This document shows positions 51,867 through 63,197 of a stretch of 64,000 nucleotides of DNA, piece by piece. A program made the position numbers and the translations under genes. The notes under the pieces are model-generated. The model ran no database searches. It was not told where the DNA came from and saw nothing but the letters and a program-made list of their open reading frames with translations. Position 1 is the stretch's first letter. Every line of letters starts with the position of its first letter. The DNA comes from Stentor roeselii (lineage: Eukaryota; Ciliophora; Heterotrichea; Heterotrichida; Stentoridae). The stretch covers positions 103,241 through 167,240 of the forward strand of contig RSEH01000079.1 of the NCBI GenBank assembly GCA_006503475.1. The letters are read 5' to 3'.

Positions 51867-53131
51867 TCATTGAGTTGAGGGTCTCCTTAAGTACTCAGGC
51901 CGCTCTCCATAGTGAATGAAGCTGTACCCGATGTACCAAATGTTGATGGCAGCATTCAAATCCCTATTCCATTGAGCTTTACAGTGTTTACACTGAAGCC
52001 ATTGATGGAGGAGTTGATTTGTGCCTTTTTCTCTCCTGTACTTTTCATTGATACCATTCGTACTTTTGCAGCTACAGCAGAGCTTACTTGTGCAGTATTC
52101 ATCCACCAAGAAAAGTGAATACCCAGCTCTTTTCAGCAATCTTCTGATTCCAATAGTTTTCGCAGGTAGAGTTCTTCGTTGGCAACGACCTTTACATGGA
52201 CATATGAGATGTACTTCTCAAGATCAACAGTCTTGTGATTGTACTCTCTGAGTTTTCGCTCAAGATTGTCTATGTTGACGAATCCTGTACCGTCATATCC
52301 TTGCGCTGGCTGAGCTGATATGAAACTCTTTCTTTTGGATGAAAAGAAAGAGGATTTTTTCTTTCTTTTCCTATCACGCTTGCTGTAGAAGAACCTTATT
52401 AGTTCACTGTGGCTTTCACTTGGATCCTTGATGAACAACTCTTCTGATAGGCAAGGGGTTACTGCAGTGAAGATATTATTCACCCCTGGGTCAATTCCTA
52501 CAATTGTTCTTCGAGAGAACATATATCGCTCATTAATCGACATAGTATTAATGTAGCGATCATTTTCTTGAGAAGAGGCCTTAGTGTGCTTCTTCTCGAA
52601 GATGATGGAACAACCTTATCCATCAGTGGTCATAAAGTGCGAGAATTCATAGCCTTTTTTCTTGAAGGCTTTGTGGTCGAGTTTGAAATAACACTTCCAC
52701 TTTTTCGAAGGTGGATTAGACTTTAAATCTTCAGCGTTTTCTCCATGCGTGAAGTTAATTCCTTCACCTTGACCAAATTTTTGATCTAACATCAGATTGA
52801 AGTTTAGAACCTGATGCAAATAGTCCTCTCTAGAGATATAGTATCTCTGTTGACGTAGAATTTCGCTCTCAACTTTAAAAAATTTGGCATCTCTTGGAAT
52901 GAGGAGATTTTCCAACCCTGTAGTGTCCAATTGGAATGCTTTTGGAATTGCACTTGTCCTAATTGGAAACACATTTGTTTTATAGTTCCATCCTTCTTCC
53001 TTCCTAGATAGGAAGTTATGGAGAGCATACTCTTTAGGTGCTCCATTGGACAGAGTTCCATTGCCTTCTCAAGGCTTTAATTCTTGAACTTAGGAACTAT
53101 ATTCCTCCAGTGCTTTTGGAAGAATTTCGGA
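51867..53131 (-). pseudogene. Fanzor (eukaryotic TnpB-like RNA-guided nuclease) remnant A
   Basis: Conceptual reading in family order: an N-terminal helical part ('FPKFFQKHWRNIV'), 'FPIRTSAIPKAFQLDTTGLE', 'KKKGYEFSHFMTTDG', RuvC-I 'TIVGIDPGVNNIFTAV' (Asp codon 52490-52492), RuvC-II 'LVDEYCTSKLCCSC' (Glu 52098-52100), a four-Cys zinc ribbon (CCSC...CKHC) and RuvC-III 'WNRDLNAAINI' (Asp 51960-51962), ending 'GERPEYLRR'. This is the TnpB/Fanzor signature: transposon-encoded nucleases that use a guide RNA from the element end. All three catalytic acids remain, but the frame is broken by TAA after TDG (about 52613-52615), TAA near 53074, a frameshift near 52136 and another near 52990. The 16-nt or 15-nt introns possible there do not repair it. 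Confidence 0.88.
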
Positions 53132-53212
53132 AAATGATATTCGATATCAATTCAATTTCCAGTTAAAATAGAGTCTTGAGTGTAAAGAGTTTTACTTTTA
53201 AACTCTCTTTTG

Positions 53213-53257
53213 TAAGGATAAACTTCCTACGTTACTTATATAGGAAGTTTATCCTTA
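53213..53257. repeat. 17-bp perfect inverted repeat beside Fanzor A
   Basis: Left arm 53213-53229 (TAAGGATAAACTTCCTA) and right arm 53241-53257 are perfect reverse complements around an 11-nt spacer. A smaller 7-bp inverted repeat (AGAGTTT/AAACTCT) lies just before it at about 53186-53205. It sits ~80 bp beyond the 5' end of the Fanzor remnant, so it could mark the element's end; it could also be an unrelated hairpin. Confidence 0.75.
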
Positions 53258-53449
53258 AGTACTGGATTAGATTGTTTTTAAAGTCTGTCTGTAGTTGACT
53301 ACCTCACTGTTCAAGATTGAACTTATTCCTGTAACAATGATTCCTAAAGAGTGATCATAAAACCTGATCAATGTCAGGTAACAACCAATAAGTATTGCTC
53401 CAAACTGAAACTCCTGTCCTCAGATTTCAAAATAATGACCCTCATGGGA

Positions 53450-54170
53450 TATTCGATAGAATTTCTGATAATTTACTCGTTTCAGGCATATTATCTATCA
53501 CGCCGTGAGTCAAAATAAGCAAAACATGATAAAATTCAAGAGGATTCACACTTTCTGCCATCTGGCGAAGTTTCTTGATCAAGGAGCGATGTGCTTAGGG
53601 ACTGAAGTCGTGTTAGAAGCAGGCCTTTCTAGTAAAGTTTGAAGATTCCTTTGATGCTGTTGACTGAAGGGCTTGAGTCGTCGTTGTTTGAAGCGAAACA
53701 ATGATTAACTTTTTCGTCTGACTCTGGAATGCCCCAAAGCTGTAAACTGTGAAAGTCTTTGACTGTTGTAAGCTTGAAGAAGACTTCCTACTTCCCAGAT
53801 GGCTTTTGATAAGGATTTTGATGACTTTTGGATATGTATGCAAGGAGTTACGGTTCTTTATGTTTAGGTTGCTTCCTATGAAGTAAATCGCCTCTGTGAA
53901 TGAAAGTTGGATACCTGCAGAAATGTAGTCGATGAAAGTGAACATTTTAGAGTTTCGAAGGTTTTTACTAAGAATTTCCTGCTGGTTTACCTTTTTTTGA
54001 AGTTAGATCGAATCGGTTTTCGAGGTGATGAGCTGCTAGGGTGTTAATTTGACTGAAGGATAAATTGTGCTTACCGATTCGATTCTAGTTGAAGCATTCT
54101 ACAAGGATTGGCTTTTCTGCAGTTCTGAGTTCTTCCTGGTCTTTTCAAATGACATCCACTTTGGGTTCAG
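53450..54170 (-). pseudogene. Copine remnant (C2B end plus vWA domain)
   Basis: Read across several frames on the minus strand: 'LNPKWMSFEKT' and 'PILVECFN*NRIGKHNL' (end of a C2 domain), then 'MFTFIDYISAGIQLSFTEAI' and 'FIGSN' (start of the copine vWA domain; the MIDAS Asp before FIGSN is replaced by Tyr), 'NSLHTYP', 'LWGIPESDEKVNHCFA', 'LIKKLRQMAESVNPLEFYHV' and 'LLILTHGVIDNMPETS'. Copines are calcium-dependent phospholipid-binding proteins. At least two in-frame stops and several frameshifts show this is dead. It lies between Fanzor A and the duplicated SAYSD1 segment; no parent copy is in the window. Confidence 0.85.
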
Positions 54171-54689
54171 TGTTTTTTTTTGCTTCTAAGGATTCCTCCC
54201 ATCGATTCCCTGGAAAACCTTTAAAGAGGAGTTAGGGAAGGACCTCTTTACCAGTGCGTTTTTTTATCAAGTTTAATTCCATGCAATTCATTCAGAGAGG
54301 GATTACCACTGCTTGCATACTAATCAGCTCGCACAAAAAGCTGACCTTCAGCATCAAGTTTCATGTTTAATTATTAAAACATGCTATTTTCACTTGAAAA
54401 CCTGACGGCCTGAGCTGGGAAAAGAAGAATATAGAAATTTTGGATGAAACAATTAAAATTATATTAGTCTTTGTTTGATATCGCGACTTCCCAGAAACTT
54501 TTCAAATTTAAAAAAAAAAGTGGCGGCTTTTTATAGCTGCCTTTGTAAAGGATATTAGTGTTTGAGAGTAGAAGTTGATTTTGGAAAAATTATGAATTTG
54601 TATGTTTTAGATCTGTATTTAGTCTAGGTTTGAATTTCTAACTAATACGAAAGAAGCTTCATTCCAAATCGCCTTTTCACCTTATAAAA
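54171..54689. other. Spacer with an unidentified coding-like patch
   Basis: A minus-strand patch at about 54250-54365 ('MKLDAEGQLFVRAD', stop, 'YASSGNPSLNELHGI') looks coding but has stops; it could be more of the copine relic or another fragment. The remainder up to 54689 is AT-rich with nothing recognised. Confidence 0.4.
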
Positions 54690-55430
54690 AAAACTATGAT
54701 ACAGATTCAACTTAATCCATAAATATCGAGCACCGCCAGTGTTTCAATTCGGATCGATTAAAGTGCAGATGAACTAAGAATTACTGAAAATATTTCTTAA
54801 GCTAATTAAACCGTTGTTCAATCGAGCTAGTGATCAAATTCTTTGAAATGACTCAATCTGCTTAAATCATCACAGAAGGTTTTTGTACATAAGCAGTCTT
54901 TAAATACCTCAATCCCTATAAATCAGATTTATCATAAATTTATCAATATTTACTACAATCTTCATTTCTTTACACTTCAACTTCACATCTCAATCGAAAA
55001 ATTGTCATCTTTTCATTAAAACGGCACTTCTTATGTTTTTTTCCTATCCACAAGGGCAAGGTTTATATACAAGTCTCCTATTCCTAACCAAAAAGCTAGG
55101 ATTAACAATATACTTCTTTAAATTACTTCCATGTTTGATCATCGAAGCAACATCAAACTCACCAGCAAGTTTTTGCATCCAGGATTGAAAACACTATAAG
55201 CACTCTCTCCTTTCTATGTCCAAGGTTGCGAAAGATGAACCAAAAGCCAGACCCAACAAAGAACAATTCTCCGAATCCAAATTTAACAGCACTACAAAAG
55301 GCAACAATCCAACAAACAATAAAAGCAGTCATCTTGATCTAATAATAAACCCTTGAAATTCCCCTTATTTATTAGAAACTACCGTCAACTTGTGCTATAT
55401 GAACATCAAGGTGGACCATTGTATTCGAAT
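54690..55430 (-). repeat. Duplicate of the SAYSD1 / GAPDH 3'-end segment
   Basis: Collinear with about 61153-61890: the 3' flank, the whole SAYSvFN/SEC-C gene and the last ~18 codons of GAPDH, ending abruptly at about 55427. The gene copy (roughly 55015-55345) is disabled by two single-base losses, near 55225 and in the A-run near 55172. The outer parts are more diverged than the gene. Breakpoints adjoin unrelated sequence on the left and the inverted lectin-family relic on the right. Confidence 0.9.
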
Positions 55431-55477
55431 ATAGACACTCGAAAAATTTGATTTAATTCTTTAAAAAAATCAAAGTC

Positions 55478-57412
55478 CTGAAAAATAAGATGCCTAATAA
55501 GATCTGATTCAAATCGTCTTTCATCTCTAATCAATAAAAAACTGTTGAATGATGTAAATGATACTAATGCACCATTCCCATATTAAGAAAAATCAGGTAA
55601 AACAGAGAATTGCACCGATGTTAAAGATGCTTCCAAAATCCTCTTATAGTATTTCTCAGGGTTTATTCCAAGACTTTCTCCTAATTTAATCATGACTTTT
55701 CCAGTAAAAGCTCAATGTCTTAATTTTATTTCAACTAAATCCTCTATATCACAAAATTTTCTAAACAAAATTCTTTCAATTTGAGAGTTGAGCCAAATAA
55801 AAAACCGAAGACCAAGCAAAAGTAGTCGATGAGGATTTCTAGAAAATCTAAAAGGAAATAATTTCTAGAAAAGAAATTCCTCTGAAAAGCTTCAAGACTC
55901 AAAATTTCATCACTTTTTCCACTGCTGGCTCAAACATTAGAAGCCAGATCCTTAAACTCAAGAGCTTTTTCATTGAATCAACATTCACAGCTTTTCCGTT
56001 TTTGTACTTCTGGTATAATTTTCTGATACGGGCTTGTAGTCAAGACGACAAACTTGAAGTAAAATGGACTCTTAATAAATATCAGGACTTATTTCAAAGT
56101 TATTGCTGTCAATTTTTCAGTAACCATATTCGCAGAAACAGTTCTTGTCCTTTGGGAAACTATTTTTCTCTCAGTAGTAGAAGCTATCACAAATCAGGAG
56201 GTTTAACTGATACAAAGTTCACAATTTGAAGGGTTTCTACATATGAAAATTCAACTTCAGTTGCAAGTTACATATATATCATTAGGGACTCAGTGAATTT
56301 GCAATCTTCTACATAGTTTTGTTGGGATTGAAGATTATGGAGGGTTTTTGAAATTTAGATTTATGAAGTAAATTTACAACTTCCAGAGAAAATCTTCAAA
56401 TAAAATGCCTTGATCACCTATTATTGGAGGACTTGATTTTTTGTTGAAATACACTTTCATAGGGATATTACTAGGTTTACTTGGTAATTCAGTCAAAGAA
56501 GATAAGGAAAAATATACCCATCTATATCAGAATAAATTGTAAAAAAATATTCTGCCACTTATCAAGTGAGTTCGTATTCATAGTTTGAATCCTATTTTTA
56601 TATTGAAAAGTTAAAATAGTTGAATCCAGAACTACCTACAAGTATTCCTTTAGAAGTAATTTTCCATGAGTCTTCAGTTTCATGAAAAAAAAAACCATTG
56701 AAAATTTATGAGAAAGAATCAGATCCTAACTCATTAAAATCGATACACTCTTGAAATAAAACCCTCGATTTTGTACAAAGATAAGATAAGCATCATTAAT
56801 GTATGGCCAAAAGCTTGATTCAGTACCTGATGCCAAGTTGACATAATTTTTATTCTGAGTAACTCTTTTAATTCAATCCAACTTCAATTCAATAACATGG
56901 GGTCAGGAATAACACATTCATGATCAACAACAATAGTAAAACTAGGCCAATCTCTTAAGTAGAAGTTTTAGTAATGAGTAAAACCAGTCTCCCAGAAGAA
57001 ACATCTGAAGTGCCATGGACCATGCCAATCTTTGCAAATGCGGGTCAGGGTTGCAGTAAATAAAAAGTCCTAAACAGACAGCGCATCTAAAACTTTACAT
57101 AACTAGAAGTTCCCCATGCTTTACAGCGGCTAGCACATTGGCTGTCACATGCATTTCTTTATATTCATATTTATTAAAGTAAACTAAATGGTTGTATGTC
57201 CAGTCACATCCAGAATGATACACATTGTAATTAATGTTAATATCATCAAAGTTTGACTGGTAATAGTTCCGAATAGTAAATGAGTAGATAAACCCATTAT
57301 TTTAGGTAATAAATAGGTTTGAAAGCCTATATAATAATTATTTTCGATATCTTAAATAATAGCTTGAGAGCATAGTGTCAGTGTACATCCCAGAGCCAGC
57401 CGTACTAGTTTC
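55478..57412 (-). pseudogene. Third lectin-family relic, middle part
   Basis: Aligns with about 2755-4805 of copy 1 in the same orientation (modules 2 to 4 of the protein, e.g. around 'GF' strands and Cys-rich blocks), but is riddled with stops and small indels. The N-terminal quarter is absent. At its right end it meets the C-terminal part in the opposite orientation. Confidence 0.85.
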
Positions 57413-58720
57413 TATTGAAGTATATATCAAGCCTTCATCTTTCCCTCACTTATTCAATTTATTGTTCAGAATTTCCAATATACCCGATCAAAAAAACCTA
57501 CATCTTAGCATGCAACATTTCTTCATTCAACCCAATTCTAAACCAAAGCCAAACTTGCAAAAACTACTCGAAAGCCATACAAAAGGCTGGAAAAATACCG
57601 AAAACCGTACTTTATGTGAAGATCCAAACTGCATCAACTATCTTATAAAAGTAAATCTTGTTATCATGTGATTTCAGCTTTGAGCTAGTCTACCAACATA
57701 TTTTAAATGTGAATGAAAACTATTTTACAACACTCAAAAGAAGCCTTGCATAAAATGCATGGGCATATGCGATTAATATTTTAGTCAAAAAGTGTACTTA
57801 GTGCAAACCACACACTACTTTAAATGAAGATTCCATATGTCAATGCGACAAAGGATATGATGAAGACTCTGAGTTAAGTGCAAGTCTTTTGTATCAGTGA
57901 TTAAATTGAATTATCATAGTAAAGTGATTCTTTACTGAAAATTTTTCAAGGACTTAAAAATTCTGACCTACTTGTAAGAGTTAATAAAAAACGAATGTAG
58001 TCCAGCCTTAATAAAATCGGTATCCATATGAGATTGACTTGGGTTATAATAAGTAAAACAGAAAGAATGAATTTTTAGTTTTGTTAAGGATTTGATTTAT
58101 AGAAGAACTCAATGTTGAGAATGAAGACTATTCAAGCAAGTTTTGATTGATGTGAGTGAACATATTTGAATATTTCTTTACCCTTGATTAAGAAATACAC
58201 GAAAATTCCATATGTGTGCTCAGTTGTTTTAAGAGGATCTTTTTAACTTTAGACCAACTGTCTTTACCATTACTTAAACAGTATCAAGCTTTTAATCTAC
58301 ACACTTTTAATAGCATGACTTCCGATGAGGTACAAATGAATTTCTTTAAAAGTATTCAATAGTGTCAGGAATTCCCTTAATTTTTGATTTTGAAAGGTTC
58401 AAATTTAACAAATTCAGTATAACTTTTTTGAAATAACTTCCTATTTGATATGGACCTCTTCAGGAGTTATTATAACAGTGTTTTTTTTAGTATCTTTTTC
58501 AATATTTTAGCCTTAGTGCATAAACTTTACATGAAATCATTCAGAGTCTTAAAAAAAGAAATTAAAGTACTTAAAATTGAAAGCTTATCTCAGGTACTTG
58601 CTTTCAACATTTTTAAGGTTTTCTGAGGTATTTATTTCGATTTCTTATTTTGAATACCAAGAAATGCTGCAAATTTTTAACTTTGTTGCTTGTGCAGAGA
58701 CTATTGTTAACTTTAAAATA
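57412..58720 (+). pseudogene. Third lectin-family relic, C-terminal part, inverted
   Basis: Aligns on the + strand with the part of copy 1 from about 2745 down to 1395: the end of module 4, the last Cys-rich blocks ('MQHFFIQPN', 'TLCEDPNCIN') and the first membrane spans. Short open stretches near 57415-57670 survive; the rest is heavily decayed. Together with 55478-57412 it shows a single gene split by inversion, both halves abutting at the same gene coordinate. Confidence 0.85.
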
Positions 58721-58859
58721 TCATAAACCAATGATATTTAGTTTTATAATAAAATCCACTGAATGAAAAGAATAATCAACAAAATAACTATAAATAACTA
58801 TCATTAATTACTGATTATATTGATATATTAAGTTAATTAATCTTGATGCTCACCATAGA

Positions 58860-59809
58860 TTCGCTCTGACCTTTGCGTGTTGATGAATCGATTAGATTCA
58901 TCTTTCGCCCATGTAAGGTTCTATAGCAACAAACCTTTTAGATGAGTCGATTAAGTTCGCCTTTCCAGCTCATCAAAGTAAATCTCAGCTCTCTTCCCCT
59001 TTTGTGCTCTCGAAGGCCCTTGAATTTTTCTTTGATCTCAGCGTCGCTCTTAGTGGCCTTAGAACCAGGAATTTTATTATTCCTTCTTTTTCTTATTGCT
59101 TGTTGGTTCTTTGAAGCTATGTCTTTTCTAACGTGTATGATTGAGCAACTGACCCCGTCAGTTACAATCAATCATATGGTTGAATGTGTAGGCTTTTCCC
59201 GGAGAGAGCTTTTGGTCGGACTGATGCGACTCATTCTCAAAGGACTTGAAGCACTTATCGCTTGCTTTGAAGAGGCTACTCCAAAGATAGTCCTTGAACG
59301 AACAGCAGTAGTTGCTCCAAAGTGACTTTGGTCCTTTTTGTTCAAAAAGGAATCTTCTAGGAGCTTTTTTGTCAGAATCTCAGTTTCGATTCTGATACTG
59401 CATGGAGTCAGATGTGTCCTTTGAGGAATTACATTTGGGAGTTTGCATTCCTCCTCATTTTCCTCTATTTCTTTCATCATTCTAACCATGCACCTCAAAT
59501 ACTCTACTGGCCTCAATTTCAAGTCTTCGACCAGAGAGCCATTGATACCATTCTTAGGTAGTGCTACTGCTTTTATTCTTTTTATGAATGGATGGTATGT
59601 GCCACGCCTCACAAACCACCCGTTTTTTTGTAGCCTGCTTCATAACCAGTATCATCAAATACAAATCTCTCCTGCTCATCATAAGAGATGAATAATATGA
59701 GCAGTTTAGAGAGCAAGTAGGCATTAAATACAATTGAATTTGTAATAATGACTACCCTATTTTGTTTTTTCTTCGGTTTATTTTTTATAGTATTGCTCTC
59801 TCGACTCAA
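58860..59809 (-). pseudogene. Fanzor remnant B, different subfamily, 3'-truncated
   Basis: Three minus-strand blocks read in family order: an N-terminal Lys-rich part (59809-59609, 'KNKPKKKQNRVVIITNS'), then 59612-~59340 ('LPNVIPQRTHLTPCSIRIET'), then a shifted frame with 'SLFKASDKCFKSF' and 'KAYTFNHMI', and finally 59171-58938 ('VTDGVSCSIIHVRKDI'). The TDGVS motif and order match Fanzor nucleases and fragment A. Breaks: a one-base loss near 59610, one in the A-run near 59335, and a 4-bp GATT tandem duplication near 59178. A degraded RuvC-I may follow ('KRFVAIEPYMGE', Glu for Asp); RuvC-II, zinc ribbon and RuvC-III are missing. Little identity to A outside the core motifs, so these are two insertions, not one duplicated. 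Confidence 0.82.
58882..58902. repeat. Short hairpin at the truncated end of Fanzor B
   Basis: GATGAATC and GATTCATC form an 8-bp perfect stem around a 5-nt loop. A related direct copy (GATGAGTCGATTAAG) follows about 55 bp later. Small enough to be chance; noted because it sits at the element's broken 3' end. Confidence 0.5.
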
Positions 59810-60551
59810 TTTGAGTGAATTTTACTCAGGCATCATATCATCAGTGCATTGATCCAATAGAATCTCTCGATCTTTATTATATCAAATTTTTTTTTATTTT
59901 TTTCTAAAAGTTTTGGAATCACTCCAGACTTGCCCAGTTTTGTTTGCTTGTTTGATTTTCGAATTATTCTTATTGTTGATAATTATTATAATGTAAATGA
60001 TAGATTAATTCAAAAATTCATTTCATATATGGAGATAAAGCGGGCATTTTGTAAATTATGTTATCAAATGATCAATTAAATAGCTCTGAATAAGTAATCT
60101 TAGGTTTTTTTAAAAATTATCAAGAAACTTTAGGATTTATATGCATAAAATTCAAAAAGTATCACTTTTGATATTTTCCGGGTTTCATTATGAAAAAAAT
60201 TTGGATGAATTTGAAATTTTTAAGAGATTGTTAACTTTAAGAGATATTCTAGTATTTAAAGCAGCGTTCAATTAACTATCAAAAAACTTAAACTATCCAA
60301 ATGTATTTACAGTCTTTTTGAATTTATTTTACTTTTGAAAAAGCTGGAAAGTTTATTTCAAATGAAATTCAAAATTTTTCATAAACCAAAAAGTTCCAGG
60401 TCCAGGTTTATCCATATCAAAGCATAAATGCAATTGCTTAATATTTTCTTATCCACTTTGAACCGGTTATCCTCATGAATAATTCTCATCCAATCAATTT
60501 TCCTTCGCAACATCAATCAAAGCCACGAAATCCTTTTCTCCTTTTGCGATT
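59810..60551. other. AT-rich spacer
   Basis: AT-rich, many stops in all frames, between Fanzor B and the inverted HECT fragment. Nothing recognised. Confidence 0.5.
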
Positions 60552-61141
60552 ATGAGTCAATCCTTATAATGACGAGTAACTTCGCCATTCGCCGAAAATC
60601 TTTTACCCTGTCAGTCATCTCATTGAAAAATTCACCGTTCTCCTGGGCACTCGTAAAAAACGTAGACGCTGAAGGGAAATTTTCAGTTTCTTCGTTAATC
60701 ATGACAACTCAGTCAAAGCCTGTTAAATCTTTTCAATTGAAAACACAGTCAAAGGCAACTTTTTTCAAGTCTTCAGGAAAAGGACTGAAGATTGTGGATC
60801 ACTTGTTTTCTATTTGGACTGCTTTAAATGATAGCTTGAATAAATCTCTTGAGACTCAAGGAGAAGGCCTTGTAGTTTTTTTAATAGTTTATAAATGTTT
60901 GATAATTGTTATTGTAACTTGCTTTAAATGATGCTCAAAAGATTTTTGAAATAAATCCTGAAAAATTTTTAATGTTTTAGATGATTCGGTTGAATTAAAA
61001 TCGTTTGAGAAAGGTAAAACAACTCAGATTTTATTGCTGCAAAAACTTTTTAGGGTAAGATTTTGATAGAAAATGAAAAGAGCCTGAGTATTGAAGAAGT
61101 TTATTAGCAGGCTAACTTTGGGTAATGATTCAAAAAAGACC
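60552..61141 (+). pseudogene. Inverted fragment of the HECT ligase gene
   Basis: Matches the minus-strand HECT gene at about 42530-43115, but reads on the + strand. Clear collinear pieces are 'MTSNFAIRRKSFTLSV', 'NSPFSWALVKNVDAEGKFSV', 'IVDHLFSIWTALNDSLNK' and 'ETQGEGLVVF', then decayed 'ENEKSLSIEEV'. Frameshifts and stops follow near 60710 and 60930. The fragment starts and stops inside the parent exon, so it is a DNA-level duplication of coding sequence, not a gene. Confidence 0.92.
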
Positions 61142-61444
61142 TAATTAAACAAACTATGATACAATTCAACTTAATCCATAAAATATGAAGAATTACAGTG
61201 TTCCAATTCGCATTTATTAAAGTACAGATCAACTAAGAGTTACTTAAAATAAATCCTCGTCTAATTTAACCTTTTTCAATCGAACTAATATCAAATTTTT
61301 TGAAAATAACTCAATCGGTTTAAAACATCACAAAATATTCCTTGCACATATACAGTCTTTAAATACCTCAATCCCAATAATCATATTCCACATAAACTTA
61401 TAAATATTTACCCCAATCTCATTACCTTATACTTAAACTTCACA

Positions 61445-61801
61445 TTAATCCGAAAAATTGTCCTCTTTTTCATGTAAACAGCACTTCTTATGTTTTTTTC
61501 CTGATCCACAAGGGCAAGGTTTATTTGCAAGTCTCCTATTCCTAACCAAAAAGCTAGGATTAACAATATCCTGGTTCGAATTCCTTCCATGTTTGATCAT
61601 CGAAGCAGCATCAAACTCGCCAGCAAGTTTTTTACATCCAGGATTAAAAACACTATAAGCACTCTCTCCTTTCCTCTTTCCCAAGTTTCTAAATATAAAC
61701 CAAAATCCAGACCCAATAAAGAACAATTCTCCAAATCCAAATTTAACAGCAGTCCAAAAGGCAAAAATCCAGCAAACAATAAAAGCAGCCATTTTCATCA
61801 A
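61445..61801 (-). CDS. SAYSD1: SAYSvFN-domain protein with C-terminal SEC-C zinc motif
   Basis: Encodes 118 residues. It has an N-terminal hydrophobic span (~5-37), then the SAYSvFN signature 'GESAYSVFNPGCKKLAGEFD' (~45-65) and a C-terminal SEC-C motif 'CPCGSGKKHKKCC' (~96-108). SAYSD1 in animals is an ER membrane protein that senses stalled translocation; SEC-C is a small zinc-binding element best known from SecA. The combination is unusual as far as I know. Two alternative inner Mets (residues 2 and 4) exist. It lies 30 nt downstream of GAPDH on the same strand. A dead duplicate is at 54690-55430. Confidence 0.85.
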   Translation of the reverse strand: MMKMAAFIVCWIFAFWTAVKFGFGELFFIGSGFWFIFRNLGKRKGESAYSVFNPGCKKLAGEFDAASMIKHGRNSNQDIVNPSFLVRNRRLANKPCPCGSGKKHKKCCLHEKEDNFSD

Positions 61802-61831
61802 ATAATAAACCCTTTAAATTCACCTAATTAA

Positions 61832-63197
<1,366 letters not shown>

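Noticed and set aside
52174-52189. A 16-nt GT...AG stretch in Fanzor A as an intron that might repair the frameshift
   Set aside because: Removing 16 nt shifts the frame by one, but joining the two frames needs a shift of two; it also lacks the GTA/GTG start seen in the other introns.
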